Below the pieces are notes generated by a model. It was not told the origin of the DNA, made no database searches, and saw nothing but the letters and a program-made list of their open reading frames with translations. The position numbers were made by a program, and so were the translations under genes. Below, piece by piece: positions 1-15,200 of a stretch of DNA of 64,000 nt (position 1 is its first letter; each line of letters begins with the position of its first letter). Source of the DNA: Metopolophium dirhodum (lineage: Eukaryota > Arthropoda > Insecta > Hemiptera > Aphididae); the NCBI RefSeq assembly GCF_019925205.1, contig NC_083567.1, positions 6,386,001 to 6,450,000 of the forward strand, in the 5' to 3' direction.

Positions 1-154
1 TCTTCATCATATTATCAATTGATAACTGTATGTATAAATGAGTTTTAAATCGGAGTTTTACTACGTTGGAAATAGTTCAACAGCGTAAATAATAATCATT
101 GTAATTATAATATAACTGTAGCACCAACAATAAATCTTCCCTTTGAACACTTAC
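1..154 (-). other. Partial intron of the R7 RGS gene
   Basis: A+T-rich sequence downstream of the exon j donor on the minus strand. I see no coding segment in it. The remaining RGS exons are expected to the left of this window. Confidence 0.85.
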
Positions 155-284
155 TCATATATTTCTCTGACTCTTTGCAGGATTTGTGACTGACAGCTCC
201 GTTTCAAATCATTGACCGCCAACCAAAACCTAATATTTTCGTGACTGTATTCCTTCCGGAGATAATTTGTGAACTCGTAGAGAC
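155..284 (-). CDS. R7 RGS exon j: core of the RGS domain (last exon in window)
   Basis: 130 bp; acceptor GAACAG, donor GTAAGT from 154. It encodes LYEFTNYLRKEYSHENIRFW, then LAVNDLK and a stretch ending VREIYE. SHENIRFW carries the Glu-Asn pair that stabilises G-alpha switch regions. The exon ends in phase 2, so the next exon lies off the left edge. Confidence 0.95.
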
Positions 285-3200
285 CTGTTCAACACGAATA
301 ATAATGTAATTGACTAGAGCAACGCACTCTGCGGCAGAGAGATATTTTCCGATTTCTACAAGGTACGTAATATGCATGTTATTTATGTTATGAATGTTAT
401 TGTATATTGTATTATATAATCTTTAATACGATTAACACGATAGACAGTATAAAACATTGAGTTAAATTAACGCGTAAAACGATTATACTAGCTCATACCT
501 CGTCGTTTGACCAAAAGCGCATACCTTTGTAAACTCTCACATAACAATAATAATGATAGCCATTTACCTGTTGCATCGGACACTAAATCTTCCATTGATA
601 GAGCCCAACGTTTTATGCGCTTTTCGGTTATGGCTTCCACCCTGAAACATGTACACGTCTCGACATATTAAAATTGCTCACGCACGTGTGAATTTCGATA
701 ATTTATTTTTTGTTTTTTTGCAACAACATTATAAATATTATAATATATCATAGTATATAAACTCACATTGGGCAATTGAACGTCCAAAATGTTGGATCGT
801 CCGTCACCCAAGGGTTCGATGGCTGAGCACCTGTGATTAATGGGTCGTACTCGTTATATGTCTCTCCAAATGAAACTAGGCCGTCCAAAGCTACTGACGT
901 TTTAACTCTTGTTCTCCCTATACAATTTCTTAGCAGTTCAACCTACGAAAAAAAAATTGATATTCCTTATAGAATTGAATCGTTAAACGTTTGCAGTTTG
1001 TTTCACATTTGTCGGTCATGGCTTACGTATTTTGCTGCAGTCTATCAGGATTAGATCAGTCATACTTAACCGAACATAGCTTCAGTTTAAAGGAAATGGG
1101 GCACAGACACACGGGGCTTTGTTGAAAATATCTTCAATATAACAAAAGTTTTAAATCGTTTGTACTGGAAGTTAAGTGTGCAGATCTTAATAGTAGAATA
1201 TTTTACTATTTTTAGTTATAAATTATAATAATATATCATGATGTATTAGTTAAAGTAGATATATGGTTGTTAGCTATCGGTTTGTTCCTATATATAATAT
1301 ATTACGCCACACAATATTTATTTTTAATATTTAAATTTTTATTTTTAATGAACAGGTGTGGAATGGTTTATAATAAATTATAAAAATGTAATTACTTCGC
1401 ACTATTCGATTAAGATATATTTATATTTTATTTACTTCTCTCCGGAGATCTTCAGAACTTCTTTTCTTTTTGGTTGAAAAACTGCCACCTATCTTGATCG
1501 GTATTTGTTCCATAACGCTGACACATCCTGGAGGAGGACGATGTACTCTCCAAAACGCCCTTTCTTGACTATCAGTCACTATTTTTTCGCCTTTTTTCCT
1601 ATCTTTGCTCAATCGCACCTAAAATAATCGATCCATGTACAGTTGACGTCTTGTCATCAAGATTAATTACTTTAAATAGATAAAAACACTTCATTTTTAC
1701 TTGTTCTTCAGCCTGCATCGTAATGAATTCCCATTTGTTTTGTAGATTTTTTTTCAAACTGTTCAACGAGTCCTGGATTCATAAAAGAAAAAATAGCTAT
1801 TGAATTTAACGTTGTTTAAATGTTCAATATTTTTGATTTCGTGCGAATAAATTACTGTTTTTGTATACAATAAGATAAAATAAAAAGGTTTTATTTTTAT
1901 TTTAGTTAAATTTTCCATAACTGTCAATTACACAGTGCACTGTGTTTAAAAATTCACACCTTGATACATTTTTAGAGTTAATTCATGGTTGTTTTAATTA
2001 ACTAAGTTAGGTGATGATGCTTACCATTTCATAGTCTTCCAAGGCATGCCGTTGTTTGTTTCTCAGCAGTCTTTTTGATAGGTATATCGCATATTCTACG
2101 TTATCAGGATTCTTTTGTGAACATGGCCAATAATACGGAATCTGGAAAACAATAACGTTGTCACAACTATTTTTTGAACGCCATTATTAACGTTGAACTG
2201 TGTGTCGATGGTATAATATGCAATAGATATTATTTATCTTACTTGGAACCTGTACAGAGAACTGTCATCTTTTAGAGTAAGAGTTTTTGAGTCGTTTACG
2301 GGAAAGAAGTATCCGTATTGACATAACATATTGGCTATATGGACCGCTTCTGTAATAAAAAACACGAATTTCCTTTTATTACGTCTCTCTGTAATATTTT
2401 ACTAACATGTCAAGAAGTCATCTTCAGAATTTCAAAACATTTTAAGTATAATTTATGATGTAGATAACTTGTTTAAAGTTGTGCTTCGATGAAACTCTAA
2501 CTTACTAAAATGTTGAATAATATATTACTGCTATAATAGGACAATATTTGAAAAGGGGTCATATTTTATATTATGAAGTGGTATTATTAAAAACGTTATT
2601 CAAACTTAATTTCCACAAAAAAATATTAACTACCTACTTGTTTTCTTTTTTCCTATACACAAAAACTGTTTTAGGTACGTTATTATATTGATGGGAATCA
2701 CAATAAACTGCAGCGAAATTTTAATATATCAATAAAAAGAAAATGTGTATAGGCTTGTTCAGAGGTCACTATAATCACTATAAAGACGTATTATATTACG
2801 CGGTCGATTATGTAAATAAATTATAATAATGTAAATGAATGTTAGTAAATATTATATATAATAATATTATACTTGGTTTGTGCATACTTTACATTACACC
2901 GGTGTACCGTGTACGTTTTAAAATTAAAACAAATATATACGTATTTACATAAGCTCTTATCTCAGCAGAAATGGTGAATTCATTTTTCACTTTTGATTAC
3001 TTAGTCATAATTAAAATAATATTTATATTTTATTTATTATTATAGTGGCATAAAATGGAAAAAACTTTATTAAAATTGTTGGTAAAATGGATCAGTTATT
3101 ATTTGTTAGTTTATTACTCACAATATGTATACCTCGTCTTATACATTTTGCAGTACACTCCGAGTGGAGAGCTAATTATATATTAGGTATATTATTTTTA

Positions 3201-6200
3201 CTAGAGATTTTATTTACTATTGTTTTTTTCTTCTTAAAATACTTTTTTCTAGTTATATAAAACTGTTTTATGCCAGCCTCGTCCATGTACATGGTATAAT
3301 GAATTAAATTTGTCGCGAATTTGCACTGCAGATTGCACTTTAGAACGTAATTATTTTATCGTCCAACGACTGTAAATAATATTATATGCTCTAAGCTCCG
3401 TTAAAAATCTATTTTCCAATGCGATAATGAATATATTATAACCTAAACCTGCGCTGAGTGCCTGTTTCCATCCATATTAAGGAATATATTAAAGGAATCA
3501 CTGACTGAACGGTTTTTCTTTTTAAATCAGAAAAATAAGTTCAAAAAGGTGGGCAAGTGGGTTCCAGTCTGCTATAAATTAGGTACTGTGTGGGTCTCTG
3601 TAATGGATGTGTTAAATTTAAACTTTAAATGCTTATAAAAATATATATATTTATTTAAATAACTAAATTTTTGGAGTTTTTTGACCTAGTGAATATTTTT
3701 TTTTTATTGTTATTTAGGTACAAAAAATAAAATGTCTATAAAGTTATTATAGGACAAAACGAGTCAAAATGATCAATATTTTGAAAATTATACCGTGTAT
3801 AGAAAATCCAAATACAAACATTTAGTGAAAATTTCAAGTATCTACGGTTACTTATTTGTTTTTGAGTTACACCAAAAAACAAAATCGATTTTGTTGAACT
3901 GATATTTTGCGTAAAAATTTCAGTTTTTCCATAATTTTATTTTCCCTGTTGCCTTTGAAAACTATTGGGAATTTTCAATTTTACCCTCCTGAATGTACCA
4001 ACTATATTCACTTTTCCACCAGGAACTAAAAACGTCCCAATAATGGCGATTCAAAAATAATAAAACCAACTAATAATGCTATTTCTTTGTATGATAATAA
4101 TTATATCATGATTATAATTTTTAGTATGAAAATGTACAGTAAAAGTAATTATACAAATAAAATTTATTGTTAACGATTAAACATTTATTACAAGGTGTCT
4201 CATAAGTAGTTCATACTTTAACCCAAAAAAATATATTAACATAGTTTTTTTTTAACACATTATAAGTTCAATATTCAAAATTGGACGAAATTAGATATTT
4301 AAACAATGAATAACGGTTTTAGTTATTTTGTTATAATTTCAAAATATTATTTATTGGTACTTGAAACTTTTAATGTTTATTAATATATTATTATAATATT
4401 TTATACGCACAATTACATTTGCAAATGAAATGTTTTCAGAAAAAATTAATTCGACAACTATATTACTAATAGTAAAATAAATTACATTAGATACCTAATA
4501 TCAATATATAAATATATCATAAAATATACTTAGTAATGTAAGACAAACTATCTTTGTTTAGAATCGTTTTTCGTATGCAATAATTTATCATTGATTTCAA
4601 ATTTAACACGTACATTACATGCGGTTTCTTAATTTTTAAATTTAGTTTTCAACAGACTAGATAATAAATAACACTGAATCCAACAAGTTTTCCGATTTTA
4701 AATAATAGTATTTCAATACCCAGATAAATAGGTACTATATATAGGTACTTATATGATGTATTTTCGAAACTATTTAATTATGTAGACGTATAAATCCTTT
4801 TATGGCGTTTAAGTTTAATTATTCATCAATTGTGTTATATTATGTATATTTTTTATTTATTTACAATTAAGTTTGGGTTCCCTGTCGAGAATTTATAATA
4901 TACCTAATACTTGTGTAAGTTCACTATTTAGGCATCAGTATAATATAGCAACCTATATAATTCTGTTTGGATAGGTATTGGTATATCATACGCATTACTG
5001 CATTAGTCGATGTCGCTGTATAGAAATGAATCCTGCAGCCATAAAAGTAATCCTCTTCAATATAACATTCCTGAAAACGACGAACGGGAAGAATAGTGTT
5101 GGGGTTGTTTATTGCTCGGCGCTTTGTGTCAGTATTATATAGGTAGGTATAGGTAATATTGATACGATATTGTATTTGAGCACCGCTACGTTACATAATT
5201 CAACTTCTACAGAACCTATATAGCCATACACATGGGTGATAAAATGTACTAAATCGTGAGACCATAACCCATTAAATAGATTTACGGAAAATAAAAACCT
5301 ATCACATATTTTTCTTACGTTTGCAGGATACGCCCGGAAGAAAAAAAACAGTTCTACAAAGGTCTGCTTATCGCGTTTAATTACATATTATGTTCGATAA
5401 AGTCAAACATTACGATGTGAACTTAGTGGCCTGTTAAATCGTTATGAAATAGGTACGGTAGAATAAGTGTGTAGAGAATAATATGCTCTGCAATCTCGTT
5501 TTATTGATATCGCATACTTTACGTATGGGGTAGTACAATCTATAGATACACCCATGTTGTGAAGAGAAAATATGCGTAAATAGTGCAGCGTATAATAATA
5601 CATAATATTATAATAGACATTTGTAGAAACGTTTATTAAATCTGAGTGGTGGAAATAATAATAATGATAACAATAATGTAAGAGCTGTTTGTTGTACGAC
5701 GAGCGACCAATTTTGTTTTACATATTTTTGGACTCTGAACATAACATTTGAATATACATAATACACAAACGTATAATGTATAATAACGATGCATATTATT
5801 ACTATCTGTAGGTACCATATATACTGTTTTACTATACCTATTTACATTTTTTTTCTCGACTCATAAAAATCGTACGATAAAGTACATTATTTTCAGATTT
5901 CCATTTAAAAGCAACGTTGATGCATAATATATTTCAATGAAAATGTTTTGTTTACGTTTTCGGACTTATTGTACGTTTGAACGTTCATTTTTATTTTCAT
6001 AAATAATGTATAGATCTATATAATAGTAAGTAGTAAAATATAAAAACGTATACCGAAAGTCCAAAAGTAAATAATATAAGAGGATTGCATTTCTTTGAAA
6101 TTGTACCGTGAAGTGGTTGCGATTTTAAAATGTTATCAAAGTTATACTTTGTTTACACTGTGTTCTATGTTTACAGTGAAGTATTGAAGAACAAGTCATT

Positions 6201-9200
6201 ATATTAAACTATCTCTGAGTTTTTATATAGTAAGAAGGAATCAATAGTTTAATTATTCACCGAAATACTATTAATGGGTACTACGTACCTTCTACTTTGG
6301 AAATAGTTCTGTTTTATCTATATATCAAAATGTATTTTATAATCAAAACTTAACTTTGGAAAAATATATTTGAAACACTGATATGAGAAAAAAAGCAAAT
6401 CTAGGATTTTAAGATTTTTTTTTAACTAACTAGACAATATTTGGTTGATTTTGATATGAAAGCCGCAGTCACATAATTCATTCCCATAAATACTAAAAGC
6501 AAATATAAGTGTTGATAATAAATTGACTGAATTAAACGTTTTTTTAGCTCTACTATAAGAATGTAAAAACTATATTTTAACCTTTTTCTTATCGGTATTT
6601 ATTTTCAATATTAAATCGTCTATAACTAAGCAGTTGTTCACAAATTCCAATCAACATTATTAAATTATGTATTTAATCAACTATATTTCGATTGCAAAAT
6701 GTAAACAATTTTTGTACGTACTTAAAATTTTTTTATTAATACATAATTAGAAATAAATTGTTGTTTAAACATTTCGGTCATTTAATAGTAAAACCAATAA
6801 AATATAACGGTGAACCAAATTTAACTTGGCAAATTCATTTGTATAGCTTATTTATGGAATTATTATTTTCATAATATTACGTACAATGGAAAAACTATAT
6901 TTATAATGAACAAAACATTTTTGTTATTTTTTTCTTTCTAAATATTCATGTATACATAAATTATTTGGTTCAAATTCTTAAACATCAATTAAACGTTATG
7001 AAAAAATAATTAAACAATTGATTCTATTTACTTGTGGTTTTCAATTTTTGGTTTTTTTGCTCATTATTTTTTGTTATAACCAAAGACGAATATTCTGTAC
7101 ACTTTTTATAAATACATATAATTTATACAATTATACTAGGTATGTACATCTTTATGCTTTTTATTTTTGTAGAAATTATTTTATTGAAACCATTTTAATA
7201 ATTCAAACTTACCAGTTTCGTCGACAGTTAAACGGTCCATTAGCCATTCAATTATGTTATAACCTGAAACAGTGTAATAAAGGTTTATGGTTATAGGTAT
7301 CATGTTAAATAAATTATTTACATAAAATATTCATTTAAATGAATTTATTATAAAATTGTATATTTGTATTATATTAAATCTGAGCATATAATGTAGTTTT
7401 CTAACTCATAAAGGCATGTTAGAGCCTGTTAAAAAATATTCTGATTGATGATGGAACATTTGTGTATGCCAAAAACATAATTCTTAATCAATGAATAAAA
7501 AAAAATGCATCCTTTCAGTTTTCATACGGTCTTATAAGTTTACGCTTTCACTATAACAAAGATTTTTTTTTACAAATGTTTACACAAATTTATCACAAAT
7601 CACAATCCATATTATTATAGTTACAAAAAAAAAATAACTTATAGTATAAGTTTAAGTTATGAATAGGTAAGTGTTATCCGTTTTGATATAGTTTTATCTA
7701 TTATATACTTTAACTTTTTTTGTAGATTTTAGAATAAAGATACATATTTAAAATGTATCGTTCCGAGTTTAGATTTTAAACACGAAAACTGAAACTTAAT
7801 GGGCATTGCTCACGTTATATACACTAAAATATGTAAAATTAATTTTAATAATAGGATATTATGTTTTATCACGTGAAAAATTCTTTTTTATTAGGTAACT
7901 AATTACAAATTTATTTTTTATGTTCATTAAACATTAACATGATATTAACATAATACTTATCAATATACCATAAATACGTCTGTTTCTAATCATTTTCAGC
8001 TTACTTGTTTTGTTAAATTATTATTAAACTTGTTTTTACAAATTTCTCATTATTTCTTTTTTTTATATAATTTTAATGTCTGTACATAATAATTAAATCG
8101 ATATAGGTACATTCGTAAGGATTAATAATTTCCGTATTTCGAATTTATTACATTTCATTGTGATCAAGAAGACTGAAACAATTTAATATTAAATCATCTT
8201 GTTTGTTATAAACTATAATAATATACCTAATATTTTATATTCATATTTTTTTTAGATTCTGATCGATAAATGTATTGGTTTTACAACGATGTGTGTGTTT
8301 TGTTGAGTCTGTCATTACGTTTTGGAGCAGTAAAATTGTTATCTTTAATATTGAGGTTGGTTTCTTGTTGAAAAATGGATCTAATTTAGAATTGCAGGGT
8401 AAAAATATTCTTAGTATCTACATACCTACCAACTTCTTAAAATAATCGGGAAACAAAAAATTACGGAAAAACGGGAATATTTATGAAAAACCAATTGAAT
8501 AACCGTAAAGACTTGAAATGCTCATAGTATATTTTATATGTTATTATTAATATTAAAAAAAAAAAAAAATTAATATTAAATTCTGAGCGGGGCAATGAAT
8601 GTATTGATTTTACAAAGTGTGTTTTTTTTGTGTACACGATAAGTAGTCGAAATCATGCTTCGATTTTCAACTTCAGTATCTTGTTCGATGGGAAAGTGAA
8701 TCTTGTTGGTGCATTATTGGAGGTAAAAATCCCATATTTCCATTAGTGTTATAATACGCGGAGAAACAAACAAAAAAATTAAGGAAAATCGGGAATTTTT
8801 ACGCTGAAATTTTCTCTGGTTGTTTATATTCGCATTTTCTATACACGATAACATTTTAAAAATATTTTGTTTTGTTTTGAACTGTTTACGGACATTTCAG
8901 TTTCCAATTTTTTTAGTTTTTTTTTCCATGGATGTCAGTAAAATTTTATTTGTTGGGTTAAAAATTTGGCTTGAAAATTTAATACAAGGCTCTTAATATA
9001 TTGTTATAACATTTAAAAAATATTAAAAATCCATAATCGCAATTTTTTTTTAAGCATTTAAAGTTCAAATGTTGATAAAATACGTAAAAATCATGAAAAC
9101 GTGCAAATTATTTTGAATCAGAAACTCATAAAAATTTTCTTTTGAAATATAAGATTTGAAAATGTAATACACGATTCCTCATAAGTTTGTCTACTTCTAT

Positions 9201-12200
9201 CAAAAAAAAAAAAAATGTCTACATGAAAGTCAAATTACATTTTTATGTACGTTTGAAGTTCATATTTTTAGAACATTGGATATTTACTCGGTTTTTAATG
9301 TAATGATTTTTTTATTTTATTGTAATTAAATAACGAATAACTGTAGAGACATAAAAATTTCACTGAATGTTCATATTCCCACATTCTATACACCATAACA
9401 TTTTGAAAATATTTTGACTCTTTTTGAGTTGTTTACGGACATTGTCAGTTTTTAATAAAATGTTCAACTTTTATAGTTAAGAATTGAAAATTTAAAACTA
9501 GGAATAACATGGAATGTATATAGATTATAATATAAATTACTTTATTCACAATAATATCAATAAATATACCTAGTAATATCAAAGGCTGTCTGATAATCTT
9601 CGCTCAGAATCGTTTTTCTTATACAATGGTATATTATATCATTGAATTCAAGGCGCCTGATATATTGTTACAATAGCAGATGAATAAAATATTAAAAATA
9701 TGACATATATGCACGTTTTTTTTTTTTATAATCATTTCAAGTTCAAATGTTGACGAAATCTATCAAATTTAAAATGTAATGATTATTTTGTATTAATAAA
9801 ATGTTCAAGGATTGAAAATTTAAAACAAGGTTCCACGTAAATAGGTTATATATAAATTACTTAATTTACAATAATATCATCAAATATACTTAGTAATATC
9901 ATAGGCTGACTGACCGTCTTCGCTCAGATTCGTTTTTCTTATACAATGATATTTGATATTATATCATTGAATTCAAATTTAATACCATCCATTACAGCAC
10001 TTGTGCCTACTGTACAGCAGAGCGACACCCACTTGCCCACCTTTTTTTATTTACATTTTTCAAACAAGATACAAATTTAAAATATTTTAGTTCTTTCTAT
10101 GGTTATTTATATATAGTACGCATTGTTCTAATTTTGAAAAATGTTGATAATTTAAACATAAAATATCAATTTTCTGTCGATATATTTTAGTTATTATTAT
10201 TATTGTATCTTGAAATGAATAAAATGTTATTCGTAGGGCTTTGAAACTTTTTGACAGTTATAGTGTATAATATTATTTTCTACACTCAATGACGAATGGC
10301 ATTTACAGAAATATTTAGACTAATTAAGTTATTTATACTACGAACATGTTCATACGCTTACGCGACATTGACTTGTGTGTTACCTAGGTAATATCACTAA
10401 TACATATAGATGTACAAGTTAATAAGTAATAACAATGATATATTATGTACTATTGTAATAGTTATAATAATATGATATATTATTCAACGTTTTTGGCAAA
10501 AATTAGTGTAACCATTTAGAAAAATAAATTAGTAATTAGTAATTGTAATAAAATATCCTTAGAAATAGTGAATGACACGCATATCCCCGTTTAGAATCGT
10601 TTTTTGTATGCAATGATTTATCATTGAATTCAAATTTAAGTATTAACGCGTTTATTACAGTGACCTAATCAATGACTACTGACTAGCTACACTCGAAACC
10701 TGCTAAAACTGCTACAATACAGCAGAGAAACATTCCCGGTTTTCAAAGTTTTCCTGGTACATTTAACAGCTATCATATGCATACCTAAACATATATTAAG
10801 TAAGTATATTTTGTATAGGTACAAATTTATTTACATGACATTTGTGTGTTTCTGTAATTCGTGTTGATATATAATATGAATAGGTACAAATCTGAGCCTC
10901 AAACACGATATTATTATAATACTGCATAAATATTGCGTGCGGACCTACTGGTTACCTACTTTAGATTTTAAATTTTAAATTAACCTCATAATAATATATC
11001 GATAGTATTACTGTATAAGGGTTATTTGCTCTTAATCTCGACACGTATTCGACTAGAGATTGAAAAGTCTCTTGTAGTACCCATCATATTATAGATACGA
11101 CATTCGTAAACTGAGCTTTTGTTGTTAAGTAGGTACGTGTTTTGGATTGAATTATATATTCGGTTAACACGTCCTAAAAGCTATTCCATGCAACTAAACA
11201 TACATGGTTATTATTTTAATTAAATTGTATCGTCTTATATTCAACTTTATCGATTTAAAGTTAAAATATCTAACAATTTTATATTTTTTACATGTCGTAG
11301 TTTTACCATATATCTATTCTCCTTTAATACACACCCGCCTGATTAGGATTATAATATTTATATTCATATAATATCTACCCACCTGCTGTGTAAAATTTCA
11401 TCACTCTTTGTACAAACTTGATTAATTAATAATATTATATTATTTATTAATTTGAAATATTTACGTAAACAAGTTTGCTAAGTTGGCCATTCTAAGAACA
11501 TGTCAAGAAACATTCTGAACGAAATTTTTATTTTATATCTAGTTTAGCTGAATTGAAAGTTGAAATATAATTCTATATTATATAAATTATAATAATTCTC
11601 TTGTGCAGCAATAATCATCTACAAGCATAATGGCATTTAAAATAAATTCCATATATCCATGTTTGATATCATTGAAAAATAGTACAAAGAAATTAGGTTT
11701 AATCTAAACGTTGGAATTCAATACACCTACCGCCATATACCTACCGGATTTTACTATTTTAGTTCATCGATATGATTGAATTAAATTAACTTTATATTAT
11801 ATTGCACCTACTATTGTATAATGTAATAACGACATTCACATCGAAAACATGTAATGGTTTCGACTCGGTGAAACTATGCTCGAGAAATGCTTAGTTTAGA
11901 TTGGTAAGCATTATATTGTATTTTTGTAGACGTATATATAAAGTTTTTACTTTTTTCAAGAAGTCTTTCTTTTATAAAAGCCCGTTAGGTACTCGTAGAC
12001 ATATAAAGTCAATATACGTTCAATTAAGGTGTTCCCGCTTCTTTCCTCTCACGCTACTTCCAATCCCAAAGTAAAAGTTTTAGCGTGTTAAAGTGGTTCT
12101 TCCGGCCGGTGAAATTTGTGCTTAGGGAATTTGTTTCGAAACGAAGGGTTGCCAACCGATATTGATTTTCCTAGAGTGGCTTAACACAAAGGAAAAGTGA

Positions 12201-15200
12201 AATAACAATAAATTACAACACATTTCTTGTCGTCTACTCAAAGATTAATTTCATCTGACTCGTTAAAATATAGTTTAGTTTTCTGTAGGTATATGAAGGT
12301 TAGGTTAGCTACTTAGTAGTTATGAGCTGCAGACGTTACAAAATCATCAATTGCATTTTTTACAGTTACAAATTCTTTTGATTTTGAACATTCATGTATC
12401 AATATTATTATTTATTCGTATAATATCGTTTCAAACCATCGATCTGTGTTAGTAAAATTAATTTTAAAAAACCTTTCTTTAGAAAAACAATAAATAGCAT
12501 TGTTGAAAATCGGGGAAATTGCTATGTATTTGTCGATATTATCAAATTTAAAGCTATGAATAGTATCTGTTTTAATTTTGAAGCAAATTATGAGCGTTTA
12601 TATAGGTACCTATATATAAGTGCTCAAACTTGCTTCATATTTAAAAAATAAAAACTTAAGTGGGGCTTGGGCTAATATTCTTGCTTTTCTATTTCATAAT
12701 AGGCCGATTCACTCTAATATTAAAAATAACAGAATAACTTAGTAAAATTGATTTTTCTTGGGATGTCAGCACACTATATTTTGTTTTCTTTCTCCAACCC
12801 ACGCGCAACATACTAAATTTGAGATCAGAAGAACTTGAAATTAAAAATGTTGCTAATTCATGACAACGAACTAATTTGCACATATTCTTGGTTTTGAAAT
12901 CAAGGGCTTTGTCAAAAAAAAAAAAACCGGATTAGCATAAAGTTTCACTTTTTATCTATTTTTTTTTGATTTTTCGATTATTTTGAAAAGCGTTAATTTT
13001 TTTTCCAAAATTACCAACTAGATCCTATTTTCTACTAAAAACCATTCTCAAAGTTGAATATTGAAGCATATTTTTATGGTACGAACCGTATACTTATTAA
13101 AAAAACAATCAAATCTTTGTAAAACCAATATTCATTCTGATCTTACTTTTTATTGAATTTGTATATAGATTCAACTGATTTAATTTTGTTTAATTTAGTT
13201 ATAAGTTATAACTAATAAATGATTTATTGACTTTTAATATTTAAAAAATGTGTAGGTACATTTTTAACTCATGCATTCAATTTGTTGTTGTATAAAGTTT
13301 TTGGGTAGAATTTAAGTTTGATTTTAATGACTTAAAATTACATTGAACCAAGTTTTTATTACATTTCATATAGAATTATAGTATACTATACCTACATTAG
13401 ATCACTTTGTCAGTAAATAAATAAATCCAATTTCACAACAAGTCAAGTCTTACATAGCTAGTTATGTATGTATCATTTTTACATACACCAACAACTTTTC
13501 AATTCCACATAATTATTTCAAAAACTTTAAAAACTTAATTATTCAAGCATTCATTTCCGGTGTCAATAGTCCAATGAAAACATATTATATTATTATATAA
13601 ATTAAGTTTGGAATAACAGGATACCATCCCTTTCATGTCTGCTTACATTTTAACACTTACTTATATACGTAGTTTATTTCATGTAGGTACAATTATTTCA
13701 ATATAATATGGTCGTATGGGTATGTAGTATATACTATGTAGTAATGACTTATGATGTATACTTAGTATATGGACATGAGTATACTGTACAGATAAGACTC
13801 GTTATAAGGTATTTTTATTTAACATGTATTATTATTTATTATAATTTATGTTAAACAACAATATTAATCTATAGTAAAATTAAAATGACAACACTCATTA
13901 TTAACAGTGTACCCACCGGCCAACGTATACCTATTTACATTTTAAACACAACGCATTTGGTATCTAAAGCCTCTTGAGTCTTATTTATAATTGTTTGTTA
14001 TTATTATAATATTAATGTAGGTATACATTACTTTTATTTAATCTTTATTGCTTTTGACATTATTAACGAATTATTATCATTATTATTAACGAAATCGCAA
14101 AGTCGGCATTAACAATTAACACTTTTTAATGATTTATATTATTATGGAGTATTATTTTTTTAAATGAATTCACACATACGAATATGATATACACATTTAA
14201 ATAATAATTGAAGGAATAATGTATTCGCATCAGCATAGATATATTATAAAATATAATGAGTGATGTTAAAATCAGCCAAAAATTTGCAGTTTAGTCAATA
14301 TAACGAGTAAATGTTTTTATTTTGCACTAATAAGTAACAACTGCAAACACTGTAGTTTTATGAAGATCATTAAGAGAAGAAAATGATAAATTTCGTTTAT
14401 AAGTTTATAACAGTTCATTGATTTTATATCCGTTTAAGTCATGATATAACAACATGATTTGTGTCACTTGTCAATGGTTTGTCACCAATGTCATTGTGTA
14501 TTTGTGATACTTGCAAAGAGTTACTGAAAGCAGTTCTCTAGATATGCATGATTTCAGTGATAAATACATACCTTTTTTACCATGCCAATAAATACGACTC
14601 CATGATTTTTATGTACTTACCTACTCCAAGTTTTAATAATTATTATTTATTATCATAAATCATATAGGCTGTTATATTATCAAGACATTTTGTTTGAAAT
14701 TCGATTTAAAATTATAAAGTCTATAATTATTATTCTGAGCAGGTGTTGAACATTTCCATTATCACTAATTGAAATGGCCAACAAAACCATAAAAATTCTT
14801 ATATGACATATTTTAAAGCATATTATGTATTACTATAATATTTAATATGTATAATACGTGTTTGATGATTCACTATAATTAAATGATTTAGTTAATTAAT
14901 AACACGTATTTATTGTACAATATTTAGGTGGACACATAAAGCTCATACATTTATTAATAAATTATTATTTTAATTACATAATAATAATTGAATTTTAGTT
15001 AGATATATTCAGAGGATGATCCCATAACATTCTAAACTTTCTAATTAGTCAAACTGTACAGAAATTGTTTACCTGAAAAACTTAGATAATATTATATTAG
15101 ACTATCGTCGTGGAACGTATAATTAAAAAAAAACAACTAAAAATTAAGTTTATGAACTTTCTTACCTATTTAACTTTAGCATATATTATCATTTCTTTGC

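Larger units (their letters stand above)
2350..7212 (-). other. 4.9-kb intron of the R7 RGS gene
   Basis: A+T-rich intron between exons d and c. It carries copies of the high-copy repeat that contains AACGATTCTGAGCGGAGA (3543-4080 and, in the other orientation, about 4490-4690). No other exon was recognised on either strand. Confidence 0.8.

Noticed and set aside
833..1054. Plus-strand open frame of 73 codons
   Set aside because: It is the antisense shadow of RGS exon h and its intron.
1421..1435. Extension of RGS exon g to the in-frame stop (peptide ...REVNKI)
   Set aside because: The bases after GAA form a donor (GTAAAT), and splicing to 942 restores the GGL helix in phase; a stop here would truncate the protein before G-beta-5 binding.
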